From assembly GCA_023653245.1 (NCBI GenBank), contig JAMNXK010000016.1:1-15266 (forward strand): a DNA stretch of 15,266 nt. Direction: 5' to 3'. This DNA is from Tagaea sp. Lineage in GTDB: Bacteria > Pseudomonadota > Alphaproteobacteria > CACIAM-22H2. Every line of letters starts with the position of its first letter. The stretch's first letter is position 1. The translations under genes were made by a program, and so were the position numbers. Below the pieces are notes generated by a model. It was not told the DNA's origin, did not search any database, and saw nothing but the letters and a program-made list of their open reading frames with translations. This document shows, piece by piece, positions 1 through 6,786 of this stretch.

Positions 1-761
1 CAGCGGAAATACCCGCGCGCCGCACTGCTGACCTGTTCGTCCCAATCGATATCCGCCGTGGCGCCGCCCAGCGTCTCGCGCACCGTGCCGGTCACCACCG
101 TGCCCGACGTGTAGCCGGTGATCAGGATTTCCTTCTTCTTGTACCGGATGAGCGCGCCGACGTGATCGGCCACGAAGACCGAAGCCGAAGCGGTGAAGGT
201 CACGCCCGAGCCGCTGGTAGCGCCGGGCGTCAGCGTGACCGAGGGCTCGGCGAATTTGTAATAGGGCTGATAGCGCGGCGCGCCCGACGAGTGCTGCTCG
301 AAGCTCAGGGCCGATCGCGTGAAGCTGGTCGCGCCCGTGCGCTTCACCACTTGCTCGGGCATGTCGGGGTGCATCACGAACATGGTGTCGTCGGACTGGA
401 AGATCCACAGATCGGGGATCATCGCGGTGGTCCAAGGGCACGAGGTCAGCGTGGCGGCCGGCGCTGCGCCGGCGGCGACCGGATGCGTGAACACGTCCAG
501 CCGCCCGCTCGAGAACACGCACAGATAGGCTTGCGAGCTCGAAAACGTGAAATCCCAGTACTTGACCGGCGCGTCGTGAGCGGGGACGAGCGTGGCGAGA
601 TAGGCCATGCCGGGGCGCGACGCCGTGCCGCCCTGGGCCAGCAGGCGCCGGTTGGTGAGCTTGGCTGCGCCGTTCTTGAACAGCCGGTTGTCGATGCGCC
701 CGGCCATCAAAGGCGACAGCTCGCCCGCCACGAAGCTGGTCTGGGCTTCCCGGGCCTTCAT
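1..761 (-). CDS. Large tail hub/stabilization protein, N-terminal part (runs off window)
   Basis: The gene opens with ATG at 761, overlapping the stop of the tail adaptor gene by ATGA (758-761), and is still open at base 1, so about 253 residues are visible and the C-terminus is missing. The N-terminus (residues 1-56) carries AREAQTSFVAGELSPLMAGR, then an Asn-rich stretch, GGTASRPG and MAYL. This is the signature of the large podovirus tail proteins that follow the gp11-like adaptor. The segment near the window edge (DWDEQ..SAARGYF) also fits that family. By family knowledge it would be a tail tube or hub component below the portal-adaptor ring. It has no strong Shine-Dalgarno of its own and is probably translated by coupling to the adaptor gene. 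The family match is from memory of conserved motifs; the exact structural role is inferred. Confidence 0.8.
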   Translation of the reverse strand, partial: MKAREAQTSFVAGELSPLMAGRIDNRLFKNGAAKLTNRRLLAQGGTASRPGMAYLATLVPAHDAPVKYWDFTFSSSQAYLCVFSSGRLDVFTHPVAAGAAPAATLTSCPWTTAMIPDLWIFQSDDTMFVMHPDMPEQVVKRTGATSFTRSALSFEQHSSGAPRYQPYYKFAEPSVTLTPGATSGSGVTFTASASVFVADHVGALIRYKKKEILITGYTSGTVVTGTVRETLGGATADIDWDEQVSSAARGYFR

Positions 762-1336
762 CCGCGTGCCCACACCAGGCGGCCCGAGCGCAAGCGGCGG
801 GTGGTTTGCGATTGCGCGTCCACCGTGCGCGCGCGCGGCAGATCGACGTTCAGGTGCCGCTTGGTCCAAGCGTCGCCCAGGGATTGGTTGCGCGCCACCG
901 CCAGCGCGAAGATGCCCGCAAGCTCCGACACGACGGCCTGGGCGAACAGCGGCGGCCACACGGATTCGGGCGCGCGGTAGGTGTATTCGGCCGTCCAGTC
1001 GCCTTCGGACAAGGTCACGATCGTGCCCTCGCCGATGGTGAAGTCCACCGGGTTGCGCGCGGAATCGAACAGACCGCCCATCGCCAGCATGTCGGCGGGC
1101 AAATGGTACTGCGCCGATCCGCGCCCGGCGGGCGTGCCGGGCTTGCGTTCCAGCGGGGATTTCCACCTCTTGGCGAAGGTCCAGCGCGGCAGCGACAGCA
1201 GCGCGGCCACGGTGGGCTCGTAGACCTGGCCCGCGACCGTCGATTCGGTCGTGCCGTCGTCGAACGACGCGATGGCGTTGGCGCCGATTTGGATCAGCGC
1301 CTGCGAGCAAATCCGGAAGGGCGTTTGGCCGGTCAT
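758..1336 (-). CDS. Head-tail adaptor, T7 gp11 (tail tubular protein A)-like
   Basis: This 192-aa protein starts MTGQTPFRICSQALIQIG, with an SFDDGT and VYEP...LLSLPRWTFAKR pattern typical of gp11-like adaptors (short alpha-helical proteins of about 190-200 aa that sit under the portal). The middle contains YHLPADML and the C-terminal half an LFAQAVVSELAGIFALAV helix, also usual for the family. The order capsid, head protein, adaptor, tail hub supports the call. There is no recognisable Shine-Dalgarno before ATG 1336; instead a copy of the four-times repeated promoter-like element ends 34 nt upstream, so a leaderless message is possible. The stop overlaps the next start by ATGA. Function is by family resemblance; confidence in an adaptor role is high. 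Confidence 0.85.
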   Translation of the reverse strand: MTGQTPFRICSQALIQIGANAIASFDDGTTESTVAGQVYEPTVAALLSLPRWTFAKRWKSPLERKPGTPAGRGSAQYHLPADMLAMGGLFDSARNPVDFTIGEGTIVTLSEGDWTAEYTYRAPESVWPPLFAQAVVSELAGIFALAVARNQSLGDAWTKRHLNVDLPRARTVDAQSQTTRRLRSGRLVWARG

Positions 1337-1369
1337 GCGGGCGACGATGGGGTGCTGGCCCGCGGCTCA

Positions 1370-1383
1370 CAACGCACGGCGGA
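1370..1383 (-). promoter_or_regulatory. Repeated promoter-like element, copy 1 (before tail adaptor)
   Basis: On the minus strand this reads TCCGCCGTGCGTTG and contains the 13-bp core CCGCCGTGCGTTG (1370-1382) shared perfectly with three other sites. It continues as TTGTGA, a 17-nt spacer, then CATCGT, in the layout of -35 and -10 hexamers. A start 7 nt after CATCGT would fall on the A of the adaptor ATG (1336). A GC hairpin (1392-1428) lies just upstream. The promoter role is inferred from repetition, orientation and spacing. Confidence 0.5.
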
Positions 1384-1391
1384 CATGCGAA

Positions 1392-1428
1392 GGGCCGGGG
1401 AGCGGGGTTTCCCCCGCCCGCCCGGCCC
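1392..1428 (-). terminator. GC-rich hairpin after the head-protein gene
   Basis: On the minus strand GGGCCGGG (1421-1428) pairs with CCCGGCCC (1392-1399), and inside it GCGGGG pairs with CCCCGC around a GAAA loop, with a small internal loop between the two stems. It is not followed by a T-run, so if it terminates it would need Rho or act as an mRNA 3' stabiliser. It sits between the stop of the head-protein gene and the promoter-like element at 1370. Confidence 0.45.
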
Positions 1429-1482
1429 CGCCGATCCGCTCCCCCGAGGGACCGGCGCTCCCGCCGCCCGCGAGAGTGCCGT

Positions 1483-2097
1483 TTAGCCGATGACCAGGAT
1501 CGAGGCCGTGGCCGTGCGCGAACCGCCCGGCGTGCCCGAGACGGTGAAGTAGATCAGGTTGCCCGCCGCCACCATGTTCGCGGCCGTGGGCGACGAATTG
1601 TCGAGATCGCCGATCGCCGAGCCGGACGCGGTCACGGTGATCGCGCCGCCGGTCATGGCGACACCCGCCCCGGCCGCGCCGATCTTGGGCGTGACGGTCG
1701 CGTTGTTGGTGGCCACCGCACCGCCCAGCAGAACGGTATCGATGCGGATCACCTCGCCGGCGGCCGGCGCCACGACGTAGCCCGAATCGCCGTCCGTGAG
1801 GTTGACGGTGCAGTTGAGCACGTAGCCCGACTTGGCCGTGGTCGTGACGGTGGCCGCACCCGTGACCGAGGAGACCTCGATCATGCCGGATTGCGGCACG
1901 CCGTCCACATCGCCCGACACCAGGATGATGTCGCCCTTGGTGAGCAACGAAGTGGCCGAATTGAAATAGCCCGAGGCCAGCACGGCCATGAGCGTGTCGT
2001 TGGTGACGTAGTGCCAGACCGAGCGGGCGGAGCCTTCGCCCGCGCCGATGACGCCGCCATTGGCGACTTTCTGGAGACCGGAAGCGATGTAAGCCAT
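1483..2097 (-). CDS. Phage head/decoration-type structural protein
   Basis: This 204-aa protein starts at ATG 2097 with a good ribosome site (AAGGA, 8 nt before ATG). The first third contains VWHYVTNDTLMAVLASGYFN followed by LTKGDIILVSG, a Y..nDt...v...GYF...LkkGDiI pattern common in small virion proteins encoded just after podovirus capsid genes. The rest is rich in Thr, Val, Ala and Gly and looks like beta structure (residues about 75-200), as expected of a capsid cement or decoration protein. It lies between major capsid and tail adaptor, and hairpins stand on both sides (2133-2153 and 1392-1428). The exact role is not known from sequence; cement protein (as in BPP-1-like phages) is the best guess, a minor head or fibre protein the alternative. 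Confidence 0.7.
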   Translation of the reverse strand: MAYIASGLQKVANGGVIGAGEGSARSVWHYVTNDTLMAVLASGYFNSATSLLTKGDIILVSGDVDGVPQSGMIEVSSVTGAATVTTTAKSGYVLNCTVNLTDGDSGYVVAPAAGEVIRIDTVLLGGAVATNNATVTPKIGAAGAGVAMTGGAITVTASGSAIGDLDNSSPTAANMVAAGNLIYFTVSGTPGGSRTATASILVIG

Positions 2098-2132
2098 GAG
2101 GAATTCCTTTCGAGGGGCTGCGGGAGAACGAA

Positions 2133-2153
2133 GGGGCGGGTTGTCCCCGCCCC
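2133..2153 (-). terminator. Hairpin after the major capsid gene
   Basis: On the minus strand GGGGCGGG (2146-2153) pairs perfectly with CCCGCCCC (2133-2140) around a 5-nt loop and is followed by TTCGTTCTC, a weak pyrimidine tail. It lies 11 nt after the capsid stop. The position recalls the partial terminator behind the capsid gene of T7, so it may reduce transcription of downstream tail genes or protect the capsid mRNA end. The T-run is poor, so efficient termination is uncertain. Confidence 0.45.
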
Positions 2154-2163
2154 GTCATCCCGA

Positions 2164-3000
2164 TCAGGAGTAGACCGCGTCGTCGTCGAGGCGAAGCTTG
2201 ACGATGCCCGTGGCGTCGATCAGCGCCGCGCCCTGCGACATCATGTTGTTCACCCACCAGGAGGCATGATCGCCGTGCCACGTGATGTCGGACTTTACGT
2301 CCTGGCCCGACCCGTGACCGATCGCGGTCTTGTGGTAGAGGAAGCTGTCGCGGTCGTCGCCGGCGGCGAGCGGCAAGCCGGAATGCTCCATCCAGTTGAT
2401 GTTGAGCCAGCGCTTGTACATCTGGCCTTCCTTCCACGGCTGACCGTCCGTGCCGACGAATTCCGAGCGCGAGAATTCGTCCAAGCGCAGCAACTCGCCC
2501 CAGGCGTGCGACGAGACGGCGGCGAAGCGCTGGCCGTCGTTCGGCACGTCGCGCGAATTGAGCGCTTCGAGCGCGTCCAAGACCAGTTTGCGGGTGAGCC
2601 CAGTCGAGTAGTCGCCCACCGTGATGGTCGCCCCCGACAACGCCGTGATGATCAGTTCGTCGGTCTTGCGGCCGAGCGCGTAGGCGCCGGCGTTCACGAC
2701 CACGGCCTTTTCGTCGATATTGGTCTTGAGCTGGTCGAGCTCATCGACCCAGTCGCCGGCGTAGTAGTCGACCAGGTTGCACTCGACACTCGAGTGATCG
2801 ACGTTCATCGGCGTGATCTGCGCGTGGCGAGCCTTGGTCACGGCCGAGCCCTTGCCGACCTTCTGGAACGTGGTCGATTTGCCGACGATGCTGGACTTGG
2901 TGCGCACGGTGCCGCGAAGTTTCGTGCCCATGCGCTGGTAAGCGGCGTGGACCTCGTCTTCGTACTGGCGAACGAACGCCTGTTCGATGGTCTGGGACAT
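2164..3000 (-). CDS. Major capsid protein
   Basis: This 278-aa protein starts at ATG 3000 (MSQTIEQAFVRQYEDEV). A possible in-frame TTG at 3018 is ignored because GGAG stands 8 nt before the ATG. The sequence has the features of the short podovirus capsid family (Phage_capsid_2-like): an N-terminal helix with EDEVHAAYQ, a basic glycine-rich part, VDHSSVECNLVDYYAGDWVD (near 66-85), ADQ/LK-type helix NIDEKAVVVNAGAYALGR, then a domain with RDVPNDGQRFAAVSSHAWGELL and a late beta segment. It follows the scaffold gene and precedes a small head protein, the standard order. It has its own promoter-like element (3164-3178) placed just after a strong terminator, fitting a need for high expression. Fold HK97 is family knowledge. 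Confidence 0.88.
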   Translation of the reverse strand: MSQTIEQAFVRQYEDEVHAAYQRMGTKLRGTVRTKSSIVGKSTTFQKVGKGSAVTKARHAQITPMNVDHSSVECNLVDYYAGDWVDELDQLKTNIDEKAVVVNAGAYALGRKTDELIITALSGATITVGDYSTGLTRKLVLDALEALNSRDVPNDGQRFAAVSSHAWGELLRLDEFSRSEFVGTDGQPWKEGQMYKRWLNINWMEHSGLPLAAGDDRDSFLYHKTAIGHGSGQDVKSDITWHGDHASWWVNNMMSQGAALIDATGIVKLRLDDDAVYS

Positions 3001-3163
3001 GGTGACAACTCCGGTCAAACGGGGTGGGTTCCCGCCTGGGCTTCCGGGTTGTCCTTGGGTGGGGGTGGAGCGGTTGTCCGCTTGCGCGGGCCGCGCCCCC
3101 GGCCGCCGGGCCGTGGTCGCTTTGGCTTGTGCGCGAGAGGATGGGGAAAGCGGCGCCGGCGCT

Positions 3164-3181
3164 CAACGCACGGCGGGCGCG
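3164..3181 (-). promoter_or_regulatory. Repeated promoter-like element, copy 2 (before capsid gene)
   Basis: The minus strand reads GCGCCCGCCGTGCGTTGA, identical over 18 bases to the copy at 6444. It continues as TTGAGC, 17 nt, CATCCT. The predicted start gives a leader of about 120 nt before the capsid ATG, which has a GGAG site. It begins directly after the T-run of the terminator at 3182-3214. Promoter function is inferred; this is the copy with the clearest surroundings. Confidence 0.6.
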
Positions 3182-3214
3182 AAAAAGCGCCGGACCCGCA
3201 TCCGAGCCCGGCGC
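3182..3214 (-). terminator. Intrinsic terminator after the scaffold gene
   Basis: On the minus strand GCGCCGG (3208-3214) pairs with CCGGCGC (3187-3193). The stem extends through a G-U pair and CTCG/CGGG to a GATG loop, giving a nearly perfect 12-bp stem. It is followed immediately by TTTTT (3182-3186). This is the classic Rho-independent form. It lies 19 nt after the scaffold stop codon and directly before the promoter-like element at 3164, so it would separate the portal-scaffold unit from the capsid unit. Confidence 0.85.
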
Positions 3215-3233
3215 CATCGGTGTTTCCGCGCGA

Positions 3234-4100
3234 TCAGACCGCCCGGCCGAAATTGGGCTTCGCTTCGCCCGGATAATGGCGCCGGTAACCCTCGGCGACC
3301 TTCTTGACCGTCTCCGGGTCGCCCTTCTGGTACTCAGGCGAGCGTATTAACGCCCTAAGCTCGTCGATCGAGGGCGCGCCGGCGGCGGGCGCCGCCTCGG
3401 GCGAGAAAGCGGGGGCGCCCGCGCGCGCGAGCAGCTTTTCGAGGGACGCGATCGCCTTGGGTGAGGCGAATTCAAGATCGAGATCGGCCACCGCCGAATC
3501 GCCCGCGATCGCCTTCACCTGGCCCACCACGTGCTCGAAGCGCTTGGCGGCGTTTTCGCCAAGCTCGGTGGCGCGCAAGCGTTCGGCCGCGCCGCGCATC
3601 TGTTCGTCGCTCGGCAGGCCCTTGCCGCGCCCGGCCTGCGCCTGAACGAATTGCGCGACGCCGGCGGCGAAATCGTCCTGGCTGAGCCCGTTTTTGTGCG
3701 CGTGCTCGCGCCAAAACCCAAACAACGGGTCCTTGGGATCGAGCACGAAATAGGTCTCGACGCCCGGCTCGGCTTTCTCGGGCGCCTTGTCCACGATCTT
3801 GATCTTGGCCTTGGCGAGCGCTTCGGCGGCCGGGTGCTTCTCCGGGATCGCCAGCGCGTAGCCTTCGGGCTTCTCGGGCCGCGCTTTCAAGCGCTCGGCT
3901 TCGAACGCCTCGCGGCCTTTGCCGAATTGCTGCTCGACATGGGTATAGCTCTTGGCCAGCGCTTCGACATTGGGCTGGCCCGTCTTCGCGTCCCAAAATT
4001 TCTCGGGCAAATACTCAGGCCGCTGGGGCGGCGGGTTTCCGGCCGCGGCGCCCGGGGCGGGCGGCGGCGGGGTTTGCTGTTGGTTTTCCGTTTCGGCCAT
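3234..4100 (-). CDS. Capsid assembly scaffolding protein
   Basis: This 288-aa protein starts at ATG 4100 with GGAG 8 nt upstream; the longer reading frame to 4235 is rejected because it lacks such a site. A Pro/Gln/Ala-rich leader (residues 3-28) is followed by RPEYLPEKFWDAKTGQPN and VEALAKSYTHVEQQ (28-58), the hallmark N-terminus of podovirus scaffold proteins (T7 gp9-like family). The remainder is highly charged with predicted helices and ends in a basic segment with KKVAEGYRRHYPG, suitable for binding capsid subunits. It lies between portal and capsid genes as expected. The start lies inside the preceding 117-aa gene (86-nt overlap), which is unusually long for this phage. It is a transient internal core in family members and is not expected in the mature virion. 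Confidence 0.85.
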   Translation of the reverse strand: MAETENQQQTPPPPAPGAAAGNPPPQRPEYLPEKFWDAKTGQPNVEALAKSYTHVEQQFGKGREAFEAERLKARPEKPEGYALAIPEKHPAAEALAKAKIKIVDKAPEKAEPGVETYFVLDPKDPLFGFWREHAHKNGLSQDDFAAGVAQFVQAQAGRGKGLPSDEQMRGAAERLRATELGENAAKRFEHVVGQVKAIAGDSAVADLDLEFASPKAIASLEKLLARAGAPAFSPEAAPAAGAPSIDELRALIRSPEYQKGDPETVKKVAEGYRRHYPGEAKPNFGRAV

Positions 4101-4368
4101 CTTCGATTCTCCGGAGGATGAGGGCGGCGACGTAGCATTGGCCCGAATGGTGGCGCAGTTGCGCATCCGTCGCCCCGGGACCATGGGTGACGTTGACGGT
4201 GATGGATTTGAGCCAGGCGAGCACGCGATCGGCACCGGGCACGGCGGCCATCCGGTCGGCGATGGCGTTCAGGTCGCGCTCCTCCTGGCGATCGCGCACG
4301 ATGCCGTCGGGGCCGGCGATCTTCTCGCCGCTCAGCAGGGCTTCGACCTGTTCGAGGGGCGAGGTCAT
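4015..4368 (-). CDS. Conserved hypothetical phage protein between portal and scaffold
   Basis: This 117-aa frame starts at ATG 4368, overlapping the portal stop by ATGA (4365-4368). Residues 1-45 look like a charged helical part (SPLEQVEALL...RDRQEERDLNAIADRMAAV). The centre has LAWLKSITVNVTHGPGATDA and LRHHSGQCYVAALILRRIEDGR, which looks like a conserved phage segment I have seen next to portal genes but cannot name. The C-terminus is a Pro/Ala/Arg-rich basic tail (GRRGRKPAAPAA). The last 86 nt run over the start of the scaffold gene in another frame. No enzymatic motif is visible. Function is unknown; a minor head-assembly role is suggested only by position. Confidence 0.65.
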   Translation of the reverse strand: MTSPLEQVEALLSGEKIAGPDGIVRDRQEERDLNAIADRMAAVPGADRVLAWLKSITVNVTHGPGATDAQLRHHSGQCYVAALILRRIEDGRNGKPTANPAAARPGRRGRKPAAPAA

Positions 4369-5945
4369 GCGGCCATCGGCGCTGGCGCGCCCCCGGCTTG
4401 CGCCACGGCGGCAAGCTGTGCGATCTGCGCCACCAGCGCCTTCATCTCGGGGTTCGAGCGCACGAGGCGCGGATCGAGCCCGAATTGGTTGAACAGGAAG
4501 CGCGCGGCGTCCTCTTGCTTCACGATCGTCTGGGCGATCTGCGGGCCCATCAGGCCGTTGACCATCTCCATCGCGCGGCCGAAGCGCAGGATCTTGTCTT
4601 GGCCCAGCGCGCGGGTGATGGGGGCCAGCGGGCGGAAGGCGATTCCCTTGCCGTCGATGGCGCTCATCTCGAACGCGCCCTGGCTTTGGCGAATCCACGC
4701 CGTGCGCGCGACGGTCGCCTTCATGCCGCTTTCGATCAGGCCCGCATAGGGCCCGGCGCGGCGGCGGGCCCGCGCGGCCGTGCGCTCCATCACCTCGGTG
4801 GCGCTCATGGGCGAATTCTTTACGGGCCCGAGATCGTCGCCCGTCACCGCGCGGCGGATATCGGCGCGCAAGCCCTCGATCATCCATTGCGCGTCGCGCA
4901 CGCGGATGTCGCCGGTCAGCGATTTGAGCCCGCCCGAGCCCGCCGCCACCGGGATGATCGTGTTGGGCTCGATGGTGATGGTATCGACGTTGACCACACC
5001 GTCGTCTTCGGCTTGGAACAGCCCGGTCATGTTCATTTCCAGGCCGTAGAGCGCCAGCTCCATCACGGCGTTGATCGTCTTGATGCCGGGCAGTGCGACC
5101 TGCAGGGGCCCGCGGCCCAGCACATGGCCGGGCACGCGGCTGTAGTGGATATCGACGAAGGGCTTCGAGCCGTAGCCCTTGTCGATACGCCGGCGCAGCA
5201 CCGCCTTGCCTTCGGGCCACACCACGCGGCTGACCCACGTTTCGGCATCCTTCGCGGTCCAGTCGCGGCAGGCGCCTTCGGCGAATTCGAATTCCCGGTC
5301 GGGCGTATCGGCGGCGGCCTTGCGCAAAAGCTCGGGGAGATTCGCGTCGGGCCAGCGATGCTCGATTTCGCCCGCGCGGACCTTGATCTTGCGGAACAGC
5401 TTGTCGATTTCGTCGCGGGGCCCGAGGTCGGGCAGCGCCTCGGACAGCGGCAGCGCGCGCGCCACCAGCGGGCTGTCGAAGTCGCCGGCGTCGAGCAGCA
5501 CGAAGCCGGAGCCGACATGCCAATCCTGCAGGGCGCCCTCGAAGGCCTCGCGGAAATTCGAGTTGTAGAGCGTCGTCACGATGTCTTCGGCGATCGGCGC
5601 GAGCTCCTTGCGCATCTCGTCGCGCGGCGCGGGCGCGACCTGCTTGCCGGGCTCCAGCGCGAAGGGCTCCCCGTCGAGCGGCCACACGTCGTCGCACATC
5701 GACGAGGCACCATCCTGCACCGCCTCGGGGGCCGTCATGTCGAACAGGCGCTCGGATTTGGCGCGGTAGTCTTGGCCCGTCGAGTAGACGCGCTCGCGCA
5801 GCGGCATGGCGAGCTCGTAGCATTCGTCGATTACCGGCGCGGCCATGTCGCGGCGCCCTTGGGCGCGCGCCAGACCCTTGAGGAAGGCGCCGACCTCCTC
5901 GTCGTCGGGGCCCGGCTTGCGGGCTTGGGCGGGGGCTTTGCTCAA
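4365..5945 (-). CDS. Portal protein, T7 gp8-like head-tail connector
   Basis: The protein has 526 residues if translation begins at TTG 5945, whose TTGA overlaps the stop of the small gene upstream; ATG 5846 with an AAGGG site is the alternative (493 aa). TTG is preferred because residues 17-50 form the N-terminal helix normally present in this family (AFLKGLARAQ...ECYELAMPLRERVYS). Conserved blocks include LGRGPLQVALPGIKTINAV (276-294), a Met/Leu-rich helix following it, and SPMSATEVMERTAARARRR near 378-396. The length matches T7-type portals (about 530 aa). The product would form the dodecameric ring at one capsid vertex through which terminase pumps DNA. Its stop overlaps the next gene by ATGA. 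Confidence 0.88.
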   Translation of the reverse strand: MSKAPAQARKPGPDDEEVGAFLKGLARAQGRRDMAAPVIDECYELAMPLRERVYSTGQDYRAKSERLFDMTAPEAVQDGASSMCDDVWPLDGEPFALEPGKQVAPAPRDEMRKELAPIAEDIVTTLYNSNFREAFEGALQDWHVGSGFVLLDAGDFDSPLVARALPLSEALPDLGPRDEIDKLFRKIKVRAGEIEHRWPDANLPELLRKAAADTPDREFEFAEGACRDWTAKDAETWVSRVVWPEGKAVLRRRIDKGYGSKPFVDIHYSRVPGHVLGRGPLQVALPGIKTINAVMELALYGLEMNMTGLFQAEDDGVVNVDTITIEPNTIIPVAAGSGGLKSLTGDIRVRDAQWMIEGLRADIRRAVTGDDLGPVKNSPMSATEVMERTAARARRRAGPYAGLIESGMKATVARTAWIRQSQGAFEMSAIDGKGIAFRPLAPITRALGQDKILRFGRAMEMVNGLMGPQIAQTIVKQEDAARFLFNQFGLDPRLVRSNPEMKALVAQIAQLAAVAQAGGAPAPMAA

Positions 5946-6166
5946 CGGCCGGCCCCCAGCGCGTCGGCGAAGCCCGCCTCGCCGCCCGCGCCCTGCAGCG
6001 AGCGCCGGCCGCGCAGGCCGCGCCGCAGCATGTCTTCGTCTTCGCGGCGCTTGGCTTCGAGCGCTTCCTTGTCGGCACGCGCTTTGGCTTCCGCTTCGCG
6101 CGCCATGCGATCGGCGCTGTCGTCGCGCGCGGGCTGCGAAGGACCGCCGCCGAAGAACGAACCCAT
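5942..6166 (-). CDS. Small phage protein before portal, paralogue B
   Basis: This 74-aa protein starts at ATG 6166 with GGAG 6 nt upstream and overlaps the portal start by TTGA. It opens with a glycine-rich MGSFFGGGPSQP, followed by a strongly charged helix (about 20-48: AREAEAKARADKEALEAKRRE), then the C-terminal motif LRRGLRGRRSLQG and G-E-G..LGA. The same C-terminal motif ends the gene just upstream (6169-6381), so the two are tandem paralogues. Short proteins with a GGG-rich head and an RGR..L.G...LG tail are common immediately before podovirus portal genes, but their role is unknown to me. A portal-associated or virion role is inference from position. Confidence 0.7.
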   Translation of the reverse strand: MGSFFGGGPSQPARDDSADRMAREAEAKARADKEALEAKRREDEDMLRRGLRGRRSLQGAGGEAGFADALGAGR

Positions 6167-6168
6167 CG

Positions 6169-6381
6169 TCAACTCCTGCCCGGATTTGCGCCCAGCGGCG
6201 CCAGATAGCCCAATTCGCCCATATCGCCCTGCAAGAACCGCCGGCCACGAAGCCCGCGGCGTAGCGCTTCCAGCTCTTTGGTGCGGGTCGCTTGATCGGC
6301 ACCATCGGCCTTGACTCGCGCCGGCGACGCCCGCTCTTCAAACTGCTTTTCGATCACGATCGCCGGAACCGCCCCGCCCAT
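6169..6381 (-). CDS. Small phage protein before portal, paralogue A
   Basis: This 70-aa protein starts at ATG 6381 with AAGGGA 6 nt upstream; the preceding gene ends 3 nt before. It lacks the glycine-rich head of its neighbour and begins MGGAVPAIVIEKQFEERAS, then a charged stretch and LEALRRGLRGRRFLQGDMGE with G..LGA near the end. About 18 of 26 C-terminal residues match paralogue B (5942-6166), while the DNA has diverged mostly at synonymous sites, which points to an old duplication. The repeated promoter-like element at 6444-6461 lies 63 nt upstream, so this gene may open a transcript covering the portal and scaffold. Function is unknown. Confidence 0.65.
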   Translation of the reverse strand: MGGAVPAIVIEKQFEERASPARVKADGADQATRTKELEALRRGLRGRRFLQGDMGELGYLAPLGANPGRS

Positions 6382-6384
6382 CGC

Positions 6385-6786
6385 CTATCCCTTCACGACC
6401 ACCGCACCTTCGGCCAGCAAGGTCCGATAGAGCCCGTAGGGGGTCAACGCACGGCGGGCGCCGAGCCCGAGCAACGCCGCGATCGCGGTCACGCAGGTGG
6501 CCATGAAATGCGGACGCGTCGTGCGCGCGCCGACGCGCGGCGCGAGCACGATCGTGGCCGAGGCGAGGGCGGGTTGCGCCAAAGCGCCCGCCAGCGCCGC
6601 TTGATCGACCGTGCGCAGATAGATCCCGTCGAACAGCGGGTCGAACACCAGCCAGCGCGCCGCCCCTTCGTCCCACGCGAAGGCCCAGCAATGCCGGAAG
6701 CCGGGCTTCAGCCAGCGATGGACGAAGATCGCGTCGGCGTCCTGGAACACGACGTACCAGGCCGGCAGGGGTGTCGCTTCGGTCAT
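6385..6786 (-). CDS. Conserved phage protein between terminase and portal
   Basis: This 133-aa protein starts at ATG 6786, overlapping the terL stop by ATGA (6783-6786). It has WYVVFQDAD (9-17), HRWLKPGFRHCWAFAWD (23-39), a WLVFDPLFDG strand, and PHFMATCVTAIAALLGLG followed by TPYGLYRTLL. The spacing of F-R-H-C and a later T-C-V helix recalls proteins that often follow terL in phages; I cannot give a family name. A conserved Cys/His pair leaves open a cysteine-protease or NlpC-like fold, but this is speculation. The repeated promoter-like element lies inside its 3' part, where it encodes GARRALT, so regulation and coding overlap. Confidence 0.7.
   Translation of the reverse strand: MTEATPLPAWYVVFQDADAIFVHRWLKPGFRHCWAFAWDEGAARWLVFDPLFDGIYLRTVDQAALAGALAQPALASATIVLAPRVGARTTRPHFMATCVTAIAALLGLGARRALTPYGLYRTLLAEGAVVVKG
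6444..6461 (-). promoter_or_regulatory. Repeated promoter-like element, copy 3 (inside the 133-aa gene)
   Basis: The minus strand reads GCGCCCGCCGTGCGTTGA, 18 of 18 bases identical to copy 2. It continues TTGACC, 17 nt, GACCTT, the poorest -10 of the set but the best -35. It lies within coding sequence and points to the small genes before the portal; the predicted leader of about 30 nt would include their AAGGGA site. That the element survives inside a gene argues it is under selection or recently spread. Confidence 0.5.

Noticed and set aside
162..1486. Plus-strand open frames over tail hub and adaptor genes
   Set aside because: Both are antisense to well-supported tail genes and encode Arg/Gly/Ala-rich sequence without motifs.
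3019..3160. A riboswitch or small gene in the capsid leader
   Set aside because: Only short GC stems such as CCCGG..CCGGG are visible, with no known riboswitch consensus and no frame with a ribosome site. It is treated as the capsid leader.
2741..3217. A 158-codon minus-strand frame over the capsid leader and capsid start
   Set aside because: It crosses the terminator/promoter region and then overlaps the capsid gene in another frame, with low-complexity Arg/His/Pro composition.
4015..6078. A 687-codon minus-strand frame ending with the 117-aa protein
   Set aside because: Most of it is an Arg/Ala-rich out-of-frame reading of the portal gene; only the last 117 codons after the ATGA overlap look like a protein.
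4398..6314. A 638-codon open frame on the plus strand over the portal region
   Set aside because: It is a shadow of the portal and small genes: the minus strand there carries clear portal motifs, and GC-rich DNA leaves the antisense frame open. The translation is Arg/His/Asp-rich with no family motif.
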